Origin: Chloranthus sessilifolius
Taxonomy: Eukaryota; Streptophyta; Magnoliopsida; Chloranthales; Chloranthaceae
Assembly: GCA_021018995.1 (NCBI GenBank)
Contig: CM037585.1
Location: 126,136,831 to 126,200,830 of the forward strand
Length of the DNA stretch: 64,000 nt
Direction of reading: 5' to 3'
In this document: positions 21,650-33,198 of the stretch, piece by piece
How the letters are laid out: each line of letters starts with the position of its first letter
Position numbering within the stretch: position 1 is the stretch's first letter
Translations under genes and position numbers: made by a program
The notes under the pieces: model-generated
Databases searched by the model: none
Told to the model about the DNA's origin: nothing
The model's input: only the letters and a program-made list of their open reading frames with translations

Positions 21650-22580
21650 ATCAAAAAGCTCCAGATGTTAGATGCAGAGCTTATTTCCATCCGACAGGGG
21701 ATACAAAGTGGGCTACAGCCAGAATTCACGATAAAGGACGATGGGTCATTATTATTTCGAGGACGAGTATGTGTCCCTGATGATCATGCTTTACGTCAAG
21801 AAATTCTCGAAGAAGCTCACAAGTCAGCATATGTTATTCACCCTAGTAGTACGAAGATGTACTAGGATCTTAAATAGACGTTCTGGTGGAACGGTCTAAA
21901 ACGTGAAGTAGCAGAATATGTTGCAAAGTGTTTGACCTGTCAGCAAGTCAAGGTCGAGCATAAACATCCTGCTGGTCTGCTACAGCCATTGCCTATTCCA
22001 GAATGGAAATGGGAAAATATTTCCATGGATTTCATTCTCGGTTCGCCCCGTACTCAGAAGGGTTACAATGCCATTTGGGTGATTATCGATCGTCTCACCA
22101 AATCGGTGCATTTTCTACCCTATAGTACACGATAAACAGCATCCAAATTAGCTGAAGTTTATTTGAGGGAGATTGTATGATTACATGGGATACCCGTAAG
22201 CATCGTGTCGGATCGCGATCCTTTATATACTTCGCGATTTTGGCAAAGTTTTCAGGAAGTTATGGGTACCAAGTTAGATTTCAGTACAACATTTTATCCT
22301 CAGACGGACGGGCAGACAGAAAGGGTGAACCAAGTGATTGAGGATATGTTAAGGGCCTGTATGCTCAATTTTCAAGGATCATGGGATAAACACTTACCCC
22401 TGATCAAATTCGCATACAATAACAGTTTCCAGTCAAGCATCGATATGGTACTGTTCGAAACACTGTATGGATGCCGGTGTAAATCTCCGATTAACTGGGA
22501 AGAAGCTGGAGAGCGGTTGAATTTAGGCTCTGACCTGATAGAAAGCACCAATGCAGTTGTTCACGTTATTCGGAAATGAT
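21650..22580 (+). pseudogene. T1 integrase region
   Basis: Zinc-binding part with the knuckle [17 protein letters not shown], then the catalytic core beginning [20 protein letters not shown] and [15 protein letters not shown], followed by SDRDPLYTSRFWQSFQ and FYPQTDGQTERVNQVIEDML. These fit the DDE integrase family. The C-terminal part and the chromodomain expected of a chromovirus are not present in this copy. The region is broken in a few places. Confidence 0.85.
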
Positions 22581-22741
22581 TGAAGAGTGCTCAGAGTCGA
22601 CAAAAGAGTTACGTTGATCTCAAACGAATAAGTGTTGATTTTTAGGTAATATCCTACACTGATACGTTCTTTGTGAAGTTATTAGACTTATATGTTCATT
22701 CAATCTGATGAAATCATATACAGATTGGCGAGCACGTCTTT

Positions 22742-23134
22742 ATAAAATGGGGCATTGAGAGATAGAGAGAGAGAGAGAGAGAAAAGAAGGAAAAAGATAA
22801 TTTCTGGTTTGTATAATGATATATATTGGTTTTAGATTTCTATGGGATGTTGTTTGGATGTATAGGTTTCTTTTCACTGTTTAGATGACGAGTAGCCGTC
22901 ATCGGTGAAAAGCTATACATCAAACCTTTTGCTTTATGTTTATCACATATTTTAGTTTCTATTTGATCAGTTATTTGTCATATGAGTTATATGTCAGAGT
23001 TTAAAATACATTGCTTCCTCATTCTGCGACACTTTGATGTAAAATAAGGAACCCTTGATGAAAGGATCATATCAGGTGATCCGATGGCGCGACCTTTCCT
23101 AGTTTGAGAAACTGGGAAATGTCAGGCTGTCACA
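22742..23134 (+). repeat. T1 3' LTR, terminal 393 bp
   Basis: Aligns without gaps to 17680-18072 of the 5' LTR with 21 differences, mostly transitions. Ends CAGGCTGTCACA and is followed by the target duplication TAAGT. Confidence 0.9.
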
Positions 23135-24235
23135 TAAGTGTTATGGTCGGCCGTCATGGAGTTCACGAATTGAAAGACTATCAGTCGTGGGATGACCATC
23201 CCCTTAAGTATGTGATTTATTTGGGAACAAAGTTTTCTATTTGGGGACCCATATAAATGGAGATTTCACAATTTCTAGGGTTACATTCTAGGCCCAATTT
23301 TCCACCCCTAAGGGCCTATTTGGATAAAAACAAGAGAAATGTAGGAAAGTAAAATAATATTTCTATGTTTTCTCATAAATATCCGAGTTATAGAAAATCA
23401 TGGGATTCCTTTGTTTCCTTTTGTTTTTCGCTGCTTGGATAACCACATTGTTAGCCAAGAAAACTCAGGATTAAGGAAATCTTGTGTTTGGATACATATG
23501 AGGGAAATTATAGAAAAATAACATATCATAACAAAAAAAGCCGTAATACCACAAAAGATCATCCAAACTGAAAAACAACTGTAATATCATAAAAATGATC
23601 ATTCACAAAAATGACCATCCACATAAATGACTGATCATGGGCGTGGGTCTCTCGTCAGACGATCAGATTTTGATTCCGTGTGGAGATCATGGGCACACCA
23701 TGAGAAGGTTTCTGGGTCACTTTTCTTACACTTGAAATTAATATTTGGACGTCTGATAGGTGGGCCATGATATAAAGATCAATTAAATGAAATATTGGGA
23801 AAAAATGATTTCTATGTGTCTATTCAAGACAGTCAGTGGTGTTAAAGGTGGAAACTACAGGTTGCAGACATTAATTTTTTATAACTAATACCCATATACA
23901 AGTAACATAAAATAATTGAACGTCTCACTGTCGCCGTGAATACCATTTCAAACTCCAGATCTTCGACACAATAGATCTTGAGATTATGGTCCGACAGATG
24001 TTGATTTCACGTGGCACACCTCTCGATTAAATTATTCGAGAAATCTGTTCAATATATGCTCATAATCACATTCATTTTTTGGAATGTGTACATGTGAAAT
24101 CAAATTTTGTTTACCTAATGGAAGTCTCATGAATTGAAGATCTAATGTGTTGTAGATTAGCTAAAAAATTATACCCGACTTTTCCAATATTATTTAAGTG
24201 GAATAAATAGTTTTTTTTTGTTACTTTGATTTCCA

Positions 24236-24238
<3 letters not shown>

Positions 24239-24292
<54 letters not shown>
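24239..24292. repeat. (AT)n microsatellite
   Basis: About 27 uninterrupted AT units; a long dinucleotide tract that may vary in length. Confidence 0.95.
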
Positions 24293-24297
<5 letters not shown>

Positions 24298-24426
24298 TGT
24301 TAACAATTTTATAAGTTATAGATTAGCCTAGTGGTTGAGAACTTTGGAGTTTGTCTTTGAGGTTGAGGTATTAAACTTTTATAAACTCAGATGTTACTTT
24401 TACATTTACCTATTTAGAAACTCTTA

Positions 24427-25771
24427 AGCCTCATTCGAGAGCCAGGAAAAACCCATTTCCTGAGGCTTTTCTGCCGAAAATGCTATTTCTGAGCATTTTC
24501 AGAGGTTTTCTTGTGTTCTTGAGATTTATTGGTTTCTGTGTTTTCCGAGCATTTTCTGGTGAAAGGGACATTTGGTTTTCAGAGTATTCTTCTCAGGAAA
24601 AGGCATTTTCTGAGGTAGTTTCTGAAGTGGTTGGGAACCTCTATTCGGCCCAACACAATCTTTGAAAGCACCCACTTGTGCAACACTTGGTAGCCCACTG
24701 ATTGGTTGAAATCAAATGATGGGGATCATTTTTCACACTGATCTTCCGCATAATAAAGTTTGAGACCATGATCTAACCATTAGACGGTAGGTTTTTTATT
24801 CCCCGTGTCACAAATCCCTAAAAAATGACCTAAAATCATGCTTGCGTGATGTGTATTATATGATTTTAGGATTACTTTTTGGGTATCCGTGCTACATAGA
24901 ATAAAAAATTGACCGTTTGATGGTACACTTATGGTCTCAAGATTCATTATGTGAAAGATCAGGACAAAAAATGATCTCCATCATTTGATTGAAAACAGTC
25001 AATGTGGCGCTTTCAAAAATGGCATTAGCGCTAATAGAGATACTCAGACAAAATTTGATTAGTTTGGGGCAACGACCATAATGTGTGTTTTGTTTGAGAG
25101 ATTCATCACTTTTTGTGTTATGAAAATAGTCTTAAAATTATTGGTGGGTTATACAGAAAATGATGGAAATAGATCGGAAATAGCTTCAAGGCACGATTAA
25201 GAGGTTGGTTCGGGCGAAAATCAGGTCGTGTCGGGTCAATGCGATCCAAGCCGATATTTTATATCTAAAAAATATGCAAAATAGGTAGGGGTGTTATCGG
25301 GTCGGTCCTGACCGGTTTTCATGCTAAACTGAAACCGAACTGATAACTATCGGTTTCTAGTTTTTCAAACCGAAACCGAACTAATAACTATCGGTTTTCG
25401 AGTAAGTAACCGTTGGTGTACATGTTGAAGACAAGATTTCGAGAATCTGACCGACCAAAGTGTTAAACACATTACCGATTAAAAGTATATAAATTTTGAC
25501 GATTATCTGATCAAATAACCGCTTTGACGAAGGTCATAAATACATGCGGCTATAGGGCGTGGAAGTATACAATACACTTTCTTTTACATTTCTTGAGAAA
25601 GTGTAGAACACAAGAAAATGTCAATTTTCCTGAGAAAATGAGTTTCTGAATAACTCAAGAACAACTACTCAGAAAATGATTTTCCTCAGAAAATGAGTTT
25701 ATGAGCAGAAACTGAGGCTTGCCATTTTCCTCAGAAAATGGGTTTCTGGGTGGAAAGTGCCGAACGAGCCC
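24427..25771. mobile_element. Inner TIR element with TTA target duplication
   Basis: Left end AGCCTCATTCGAGAG and inverted right end GGGCTCGTTCGGCAC, flanked by TTA on both sides (24424-24426, 25772-25774). Both arms repeat words like CATTTTCTGAGGA. The interior holds a separate 357-bp foldback. Probably Tourist-like and non-autonomous; no coding sequence recognised. Confidence 0.5.
24661..25017. repeat. Foldback inverted repeat, about 120-bp arms
   Basis: The left arm starts TTTGAAAGCACC and the right arm, inverted, TTTGAAAGCGCC. Long matching blocks such as ATCAAATGATGG and TTGAGACCAT occur in both arms. This is a MITE-like hairpin; no clear target duplication was found. Confidence 0.65.
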
Positions 25772-26299
25772 TTATACTATTTCTAAGTAAATGTGCCCAA
25801 CACCCTATCTTAACTCAAATAGAAGAAAATAATTGAGAAAAATTGTTTATGTGTACAAATTTTAGAAGGTCCCTATATTTTCTCTCCAAATCTTATTTCT
25901 CATTAGAATATTCATTTTCTCATGAGAAATTAGGATACATATATAAATAACAAGAGAATTTTGATTGAATCTAAATAAGCTCAAATTCTCGCCAAATCTC
26001 CTTCCATTCATAACCAAGTCAACGTTTGACCTTACCTTGTGTGGCTATCCTAACCCAAACAACCCCTAAAAACATTGCATACCCTTATTTTTTTTCTTCT
26101 CCACTTGTTCTGTCATTTTTCCGATGTCTCGGCAAATTGAAATGCGGAGGGGAACCCTCGAACTCTTTACTCGGAAATGAGCGAAAACTTGTGTTTTGTT
26201 TTATGTCCCTTAAGTCGCTTCCAAATAGTGGAAAATCACGGAAAATAAAATTCGAGTCTACGTATTCCTCTGTTTCCCCTATATCCAAACATGCCCTAA

Positions 26300-27500
26300 G
26301 AGAGTACCCTTAACAAACCTTTGAGAACTTTTTGTTGAGCTTTTATCTTCTTAACAGGTGTTTTCCCTAAAATTACTTGGAGATTTGTGCTTGTGGACTT
26401 AAGCTTGTTTTATTATTCGAGAGGTTCTTGAGCATTCTACAGATTGTTGTGGCTCATTTGAATATGAGTGGATCATCGTGTGACTCGGTGATTAAAAGCG
26501 ATACAAATTGTGATATTGTTTCGACGTGTTGTGGATTCAAGCATTGTTACTTGGAAGGGACTCATAGGATGTGTTTATCAGTATACCCTTCGCTATCGCT
26601 ACCTTTTGTAGGTGTTTAATTTTTCAAAGTGGATTTGTGCCTTGAAATATTAGAATTTTTTGAAAGTGTAACACTTATCAAACCTAAAATATTAGAATTT
26701 CAATAACTAAAAATAATAATTGATATTATAGTCAATATTATTTTGAGGCATGTTGCATTTCAATCTATGATCTCTCACTTTAATAATAGAGATCACCGAT
26801 ATTTTAAGTCATTCATAGTGTAAGATCATCTGACGGTCACGAGATTTAGTTCCTTCTCTAAAAAATCCCTCAAAGAGAACCAATGACGGCCCCCATTTCA
26901 CACTTACAAAATCGGGACCCACCACCCGAGAAATAGGGCACCACAAACTTGCAAAACCAGGCCCCACTACCACCACACGACAAATAGCAGACCACAAGCA
27001 TGCAAAACCGGGCCCCACTGCCACCACCCGACAAAGCGATTGCATCATGTTGGGCAATAGACCAAACTGTTGCCAAGGCCCAAGGGTAACACCATGGTGC
27101 TCAGAACCATCATATAAACTTCCTTGAAAAATTCCCACGACACGCAGATTCCAAACCTAGAGAATGAGGGAGGCTGGTTCGAAAGACAAGTGTCCTGATT
27201 TTGGGAGTTCCGAGGCAATTTAACTTAATCTGGGAATAGGGTTCTCCCCGCCACCAATTGCCCACATGCAACTGGCATCAATTTCGGCTTCTTTGCCATG
27301 CAAAATGTTCAACTCCCCGGGCTTTTCATTGGGAAATAGCTGACTCCTTTTTCTCGATCTCATCAACTTTGTTTCAAAAGCTAGCGGGGTGCTAGATTCC
27401 AATCAATAATGTTATATAATAAGGTTTTGAATATTTATCATGTGGGTCACCTTTACCCCTTCCAATCTTGTCCCTCCAACACACAACAGAGATTATTTTT
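26300..27500. other. Unassigned stretch with possible copia LTR part and a tandem repeat
   Basis: No gene recognised. 26300-26620 has the T-rich, GT-rich look of a copia LTR tail and may continue the LTR begun at 15350. A tandem repeat lies at about 26913-27045. The rest (27046-27500) shows nothing I can name. Confidence 0.3.
26913..27045. repeat. Three imperfect ~50-bp tandem repeats
   Basis: The phrase GCAAAACCGGGCCCCACT plus CCACCACCCGACAAA repeats three times with 10-20% change between copies. It gives a minus-strand open frame with repeated SGGGSGARF-like words, which I take as a by-product of the repeat. Confidence 0.6.
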
Positions 27501-27502
27501 GG

Positions 27503-27729
27503 TGCTGTCAATTGGTCGGATCGGGTCTGGATGGGCCCAAAATTTTGGCTGATCAATCCAATCCCAGACCTGAGCAATTCCCTAGTTTGCATATTTTTTA
27601 TACATAAAACATCGGGTCTGATTGGGTTCACCCGACCCGACCCAAATATTGGGTCCAATGTCTCATGCCCGACTAGACTTGATAAAATATCGGGTCACAT
27701 ATTGGGTCAACTGGACTCATTGACAGGCA
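27503..27729. mobile_element. Small MITE-like repeat with GGGTCGGGTC words
   Basis: Ends TGCTGTCAATTGG and, inverted, TGCCTGTCAATGAG, enclosing repeated CGGGTC and GACCCGACCC words. This resembles hAT-type MITEs common in plants. No clear target duplication. Confidence 0.4.
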
Positions 27730-27843
27730 GAAATTATACTACAATATGCACGTAGACATGTATATGAATTTGCAGCTGGTGCTTGGGCTGTTGAGTGTGG
27801 TGACGGAGTGGCAGAGACAATGAGTTAGTATTAGGTAAGAGGC

Positions 27844-30001
27844 ATGAGTGCTACGGCGGATGATTTATTCATTATTATGATAGAGGACATTTTATCTGCT
27901 ACGGCGCTTCAAAGTATCCTTGATAGCTTTTATCTAATCTCAGGACTTAAGGTTAATGATTCTAAAAGTACCATTATATGTAGTGAAGCATGCTCCCTCC
28001 AAAGTCAAATCATCTCTGCACTTCGCTTTTCTGAAGGAACTTTACCGATCAAACACCTGGGTCTTCCATTGTTTTTTGGCAAGATGTCATTCTCTATTTG
28101 CAATCCACTCATTGATAAGATCCAAAATCGCCTAGCTAGATGGAAAAGTAGCTCTCTCTTATGCAGGTAGGGTGGAGCTCATCAAATCTGTACTTAGAAG
28201 TTATCAAATTTACTGGTTCGGGGCTTTTTATCTTCCAAGGAAAGTCATTCAAAAATTAGGAAAGTCATTCGAAAATTAGAGCAAATTTTTTCCAGATTCC
28301 TTTGAAAGGGTCCTTCTTTGGCCCAATCGCTTCATCCTATTAGTTGAAATCGCATTTGCAAGCCGACAAATGAAGGTGGTCTTGGGTTGCGCAGAATTAT
28401 GGATTGGAACAATGCGAGACTTTCAAAGCTCTTTTGGAATATTGTTTCCAGCGATTCTTTATGGGCTAACTGGTGCACTACAAGATATATTCTTCCTTCT
28501 AATGTTTGGAGTTGCTCTCTCCCTAATAGTTGTTCCTATGCTTGGAAAGCTATTATGAGGGTCCATGATACTATAAAATCACAATTTCGAGCAATCATTG
28601 GGGATGGCACCACTACCAAATTTTGGAGTGATCCTTAGCTAGAAAATGATTCTCTTCTCCAAAAATATGGCCGATGCTCGATGGTTCATTCGGGTATCAA
28701 TGAAGATACCTTAGTTTCGGATCTATATGATATTGACGGTTGGATGCTCCCTACACCGTATACAAGGCGATTGGAAGATGCTTGGAAAGATGTCATAGGG
28801 CACCCTCTCCTGCAGGCCAACACTAAAGACAAGATTATTTGGAAATCTAATATATCTAGTAATTTTTCTCTCAAAGTTGCTTGTAAGTGCTTCAAATTGG
28901 ATGCTTCTATTATCCCTTAGAAATCTCTCATATGGCACCCACAGAAAATTCCTAAACATGTTTTTTGTGCTTGGCTTGCCATCCAAGGAAAACTTTTAAC
29001 TATTGGCAATCTTGGTAAAAGAGGCCTTGCAATTCCTTCAAGATGTGTCCTTTGTTGGTCTCAATTGGAAGATCATAATCATCTCTTCTTCAATCGTTCT
29101 TTCTCTAGTTGGATTTGGTGCTCTATTCTCCATAGGCTTCGAATCGCAAAAAGAACAATCAGAAAATTTTCTGATGAGATTTATTACTGCATGAAAAAAT
29201 GTAAAAGTAATGATATCCACGCCTCGCTAATAAGGGTTGCCTTCGCCGCAACGATTTGGCATATTTGGAAAGAAAGAAATAGTCTCATATTTGAGGACTC
29301 AATTTTGTACAAACGAGTCATCTTGAAAAGAATTATTGAGGATGTCTCAATTAAAAGTCATAATATCAACATTCTTAAATCTAGCACCTCCGTCCAATGG
29401 ATATGTGCTCCAAAGATTTCTAATGGTCCTATTCCCTGCCAATAGACTCCTCCTCCATTTGGTTTTATAAAGTTAAACTCTGATACTTCAAAGGTGGGAG
29501 ATAGATATAGCATCGGTAGCATTCTGCGAGATCACATTGGCAACCATATTGCTAATTTTTATGGCCCAATTATAGTCCATGATATCACTCATGCTGAAAT
29601 TAATGCGATCCAACAAGGATTTCATCTTGCGACTTCTCTTCAACTTACAAGTTTCATAGTTGAATCAGACTCTTCTTGCCATACGATGTATCACAAATTA
29701 TTGCACAATTTCATGGCAATATACCTTCTCTTTGAGGAAGGTAAACTCACTTGCCTAACACTTCCAATGTTGCACATTTCACCACATATGGCGAGAGATG
29801 AATTATAGCGCTGATCTCTTTACTCGAACTGGAATGGATGTTAATGATGTTATCCAATGGTATGGCTTTGATATTTCTCCCCTTCTCAACTCTCGCATGA
29901 GAGAAGATTTGATTTGTATTCATTATCATATGTATTCTTCTCCTCTTTCTTCAATAAAAGGGTACGGTCCCTCCAACCTCTTTAATTAAAAAAAAAAAAA
30001 A
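27844..30001 (+). pseudogene. L1-type LINE fossil with RNase H domain and poly(A) tail
   Basis: 5'-truncated. Begins in the reverse transcriptase just before ADDLFIIM, then GLKVNDSKST, LPIKHLGLPLFFGKMS and the NRLARWK segment (27844-28170). A frame change follows; WNNARLSKLFWNIV and GDGTTTKFWSDP run to 28638. After an in-frame stop the frame continues through the zinc knuckle (CAWLAIQGKLLTIGNLGKRG, RCVLCWSQLEDHNHLFF; 28940-29100). An RNase H domain follows (KLNSDTSKVGDR, HAEINAIQQGFHLA, VESDSSCHTMY; 29470-29710). Stops lie near 28638, 28918, 29445 and 29806. The A-run at 29986-30001 is the retroposon tail. I found no target duplication. Non-functional. Confidence 0.88.
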
Positions 30002-30344
30002 AGACTTGGTACTAATCAGCTTTTGGCAATGTGTGCTATGTGACATTAACATGTGTATCATCAAATAGAGGCAGCATGATCTAAGGATCTTTCATGTAAA
30101 AGATTGAGACGATAATCTTCATAATTTGATTCAAAGTAGTCAAACGATATCTAATGTTAATTGCTATCATGTAAATGCAACATATCATTAATTTTTAACT
30201 GCAATGAATCATATGCCGAAGATCGATTTCTTTACAATTGTTTACAAAATAAATTTTGAAATTATAGGTGTCAACTCGACATGATGGTTTCACATGACAC
30301 ATATGCCAAAAAATAAGTTGAGTATTATGAGCATTGACACTAAT
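30002..30344. other. Unassigned AT-rich stretch
   Basis: Between the L1 tail and T4. It holds words like CATGATCTAAGGATC and GATTGAGACGATAATC that resemble the foldback at 24661, so it may be a decayed MITE. No gene. Confidence 0.4.
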
Positions 30345-30738
30345 TGTCACAGCCCAGATTTCGGTACCCCAAAACCTGCGCCTTCAGCACAATCCTCAAG
30401 GTCGTACCCCATATATCACACAGAACACTTGGTACATCCACGCATAAAGCGAAAACAAAGCACTATCTAGCTAAGCAGATAGAATCATTATAAAGTAAAT
30501 GAACCATGATCTTCATATATGATAACTCAAGCTACAAAAGACGATTAAATTCTCATGCCAATCGCATGAATAAACGAACCAAACCGAACCATCAGTGACA
30601 CGACAGAAGTCACACATGGATGGTTCGCAAAAAGAATTAAGTATCCCAAGTAAATGACTTCTTACAAAACATAAATGGCCGGACGTACCAAGCCTTACAA
30701 TTATCTCACAAAAATCAAAGTGCTGCAATACACGTCTA

Positions 30739-30845
30739 CTAAAAGAACTCCTCTTGAGGGGGCTCTGACTCCTCCAAAGGCATGTAATCCATGTCCTCCA
30801 AGTCATGGTTCTCAGTATCCTCAACAGTCTCCAAACTTGTAATGT
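30739..30845 (-). CDS. Small acidic open frame inside T4 LTR
   Basis: Minus-strand frame reading VEDTENHDLEDMDYMPLEE and ending SEPPQEEFF before a stop. Core and tail match the frames at the same place in T1, T2 and T3. No convincing start codon directly upstream; if translated it would need a spliced or longer leader. Function unknown; could be a by-product of a conserved LTR sequence. Confidence 0.3.
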
Positions 30846-31854
30846 ATAGTCGAAGGGTGAGCTATATCATAGCTCAATAAGGGAAACAAAAATATGCATA
30901 TTTTCTTACACTACACACGTCTTTCATAACATATCTCAAGGCATACGGAACACAATTTGAAGCATATAATATGACTAAACAAAATATCTAATGCATAGTT
31001 TCAAAACACATTTCTCATAGTTTTCTCCCAACACACCCTTATAACACACGCACTTAAATTCATTACTTAAATAATTGTTCGAGCATGTATAAAATCGAGC
31101 CCCCAATGGAAGTACCCACCATCGTCGTTCACATGAACCATTGCACAATGCCTAAGTCCCTTTGTATGAGGTGACTTATGCCGAACGAAGTATTTCCACT
31201 GTTAGAAATCAAATAACGGATATCCCGCTGAACCGGTACACGATTTGTACGGATATCCCGTTATACCGGTCATGGATATCCCGCTAAGTTGATCACGAAT
31301 ATCCCACCATATCAGTTGGGTATTCACAATTAAACCTTAAATCGACGATGCAAAGATTTACATATAGTTTATCACTGTGAGCTTGTGTTAATTATAGTAA
31401 TTCAAAGTTGTCATATGTTTCACACGTACTTAATTTCATCACTATTGATGTCACACACATCTTTCACATGTCACACTAATGAGGATTTTGAACTCACACT
31501 CATAGCACACACGCACACACATTTTCTGATTTTGCATGTTTAAATGCTACATAAATGAATTTATGCTATTTTGAAGACAAAAGTCAGAAAAGTATATATA
31601 TTTCAATCATATCACTACACATATGCTAGCTGAAAGTAAATACACATGCTACTGAGTTTTCCCTACCTCAAATGAAGTCACACGAAGGTTAAACCAATTG
31701 CATCCTGCATGAGTTCACGTATATCTCCACACGTCAATCCTATAGTCAAAAGTGTCCAAGCATTCTATGAGAATTCCTAAAAGAACGAAAGGCATATACC
31801 GTTGAAGAATTTAGAGTAAAAGAACAAACTAAAGTACCTTGTTCCTCACGCAAG

Positions 31855-32065
31855 CGAGCCCTTGAGGCTCGGGCGCGTGAGCAAAACTGGCTCATTTCTC
31901 GTGTGACCGAACTGATATTCAATTGTCTGGAGAGTTTCATGCGAGGTCTCGCGCGAGCGAGCCATATTACACTTAAGTCCTTACGCAAGCGAGATACAAA
32001 GTCCTTGCGGACTTACTTAAGTCCTCGCGAGGCTCCACAAGTCTTCTCTCTGATTCTCGTGCGCG
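31855..32065. repeat. CGCG palindrome cluster in T4 U3
   Basis: Repeated CGCAAGCGAG and CTCGCG words including the palindrome CTCGCGCGAG (about 31948-31957). An island of CG dinucleotides in an otherwise AT-rich LTR. Confidence 0.7.
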
Positions 32066-33036
32066 CGAGGTTCAGAGATATCCAGATCTGAGTTTTTTTC
32101 CAAATTCGATCCTCAACAAATCTCAACCACCTTTCACATACTTCATTATAAACAAGAAATGTTACTTTAAAAATATAAAGGGCATTGATTCCTTACCTTT
32201 GACTTGACGATCCGCTCGTAGATTAGATCTTCTTTCTTGAGAAATCAAAAGGGTTTCAAAAACCCAAATCTGCTCCACACCTTCACACTAAGCTCTCGGA
32301 TTCACACGAGGTCGTCACAATCGTGAAGCTCGAATCCCTATACACCTTATACAACCTTCCTCACAATATCTTTAGATTTAATCAATAAGATTCATCAAAC
32401 CTCTCTTTCTCTCCTAAGAAACTCTCTCTCTCTCTCTCAACTCAAAAAAAAAAAAAAAACCCACGTGTGAGACCCTTATCCTATTAGTTGAATTTGTCAA
32501 CATGCTAAACACAAATACTATAGATAGGTGTTACCTTTTCTTCTAATACATCAACGTGTTATACGCATACACACAAGGTATGAATTTGTGCATGGGTTCC
32601 CTTGTGAACCACATACACTGCACCTTACTCACATCATCACCTTACTTGCACGATTTACGAAATTTAGGGTTATTACACTAATACTATTTGAAATTAAAAC
32701 AAAGAGAAGGGGGGAGAGAGTCTGGTTGGCATTAGACTTTAACTAAAGGAGCCACTCTACTGACTGTCATTTAAACACCATTTTGGTGTTTAAATGACCT
32801 TACACCATCAGTGGTTTATGATTTGGACAATCTCTATCTTCAATGTGATAGATCATAGATTGAAGTGAAGCAGACCAAAAAATGATGCTTTAGGGATATT
32901 TAAGTCATCCAATCAGTTGACTATAATATCAACTGTTGTTTTTCTTTTTAATAGTTGATATTAAATCATACCTATAAGTGGATGTGAATCACTTGAATGA
33001 TAAACAGTAATATCAGCCATTAAAACTAAGAATAAT

Positions 33037-33198
33037 CACTACAAAAAACAAGACTATTAGCTGCAGTAAAAAGCTGTCGCTATTAACAAAAAAACTGTCG
33101 CTAATACCCTTACCGTTAATAGTCTTTAATTATTTTTTTATTAATGGCGGCAGTTTTTAGAGAAAAACCTGTCGCTAATAGTTTTATCTTTTGTAGCG
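33037..33198. mobile_element. CACTA-type foldback MITE, copy 2
   Basis: 162 bp, starts CACTACAAAAAACAAG, ends TTTTGTAGCG, flanked by AAT (33034-33036, 33199-33201). Same interior hairpin words as copy 1. Confidence 0.82.

Larger units (their letters stand above)
15505..23134 (+). mobile_element. T1: Tekay/Del-like chromovirus LTR retrotransposon fossil
   Basis: Flanked by the duplication TAAGT (15500-15504, 23135-23139). 5' LTR 15505-18072, initiator-tRNA-Met primer site, gag, protease, reverse transcriptase with RNase H, and integrase in the usual gypsy order. The 3' LTR is represented by its last 393 bp. Those 393 bp differ from the 5' LTR at 21 positions (about 5%), roughly 2 million years at 1.3e-8. 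Coding parts are broken at around ten places. Assignment to Tekay rests on long LTRs, the two-knuckle gag and similarity to T2 and T3. Confidence 0.9.
23312..26296. mobile_element. Outer Tourist-like (PIF/Harbinger type) element, nested
   Basis: Ends GGGCCTATTTGGATA and, inverted, GGGCATGTTTGGATA, each flanked by TAA, which fits the TWA target duplication of PIF/Harbinger MITEs. Without the inner insert it would be about 1.6 kb. Another inverted end of similar sequence lies near 26052-26066, so the true right end is not certain. It carries an (AT)n tract and a second TIR element. No transposase is seen. Confidence 0.4.
30345..32677 (-). mobile_element. T4: Tekay-like solo LTR
   Basis: 2333 bp. 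On the minus strand it starts TGTAATAACCC and ends GGGCTGTGACA, flanked by the duplication CTAAT (30340-30344, 32678-32682). No internal region remains, so it is the footprint of recombination between two LTRs. It shares with T1-T3 the inverted ends, the GATATCCCGC repeats (31208-31310), the GAGCTA...TAGCTC hairpin (30859-30875) and the acidic open frame. A CGCG palindrome cluster lies at 31855-32065. The AG-free poly(CT)/poly(A) tract at 32420-32459 is a microsatellite. Confidence 0.9.

Noticed and set aside
26377-26619. 80-codon plus-strand open frame
   Set aside because: No recognisable domain, codon pattern looks noncoding, and the stretch resembles a copia LTR tail.
26809-27138. 109-codon minus-strand frame with repeated Gly-rich words
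   Set aside because: Explained by the three tandem DNA repeats; no family resemblance.
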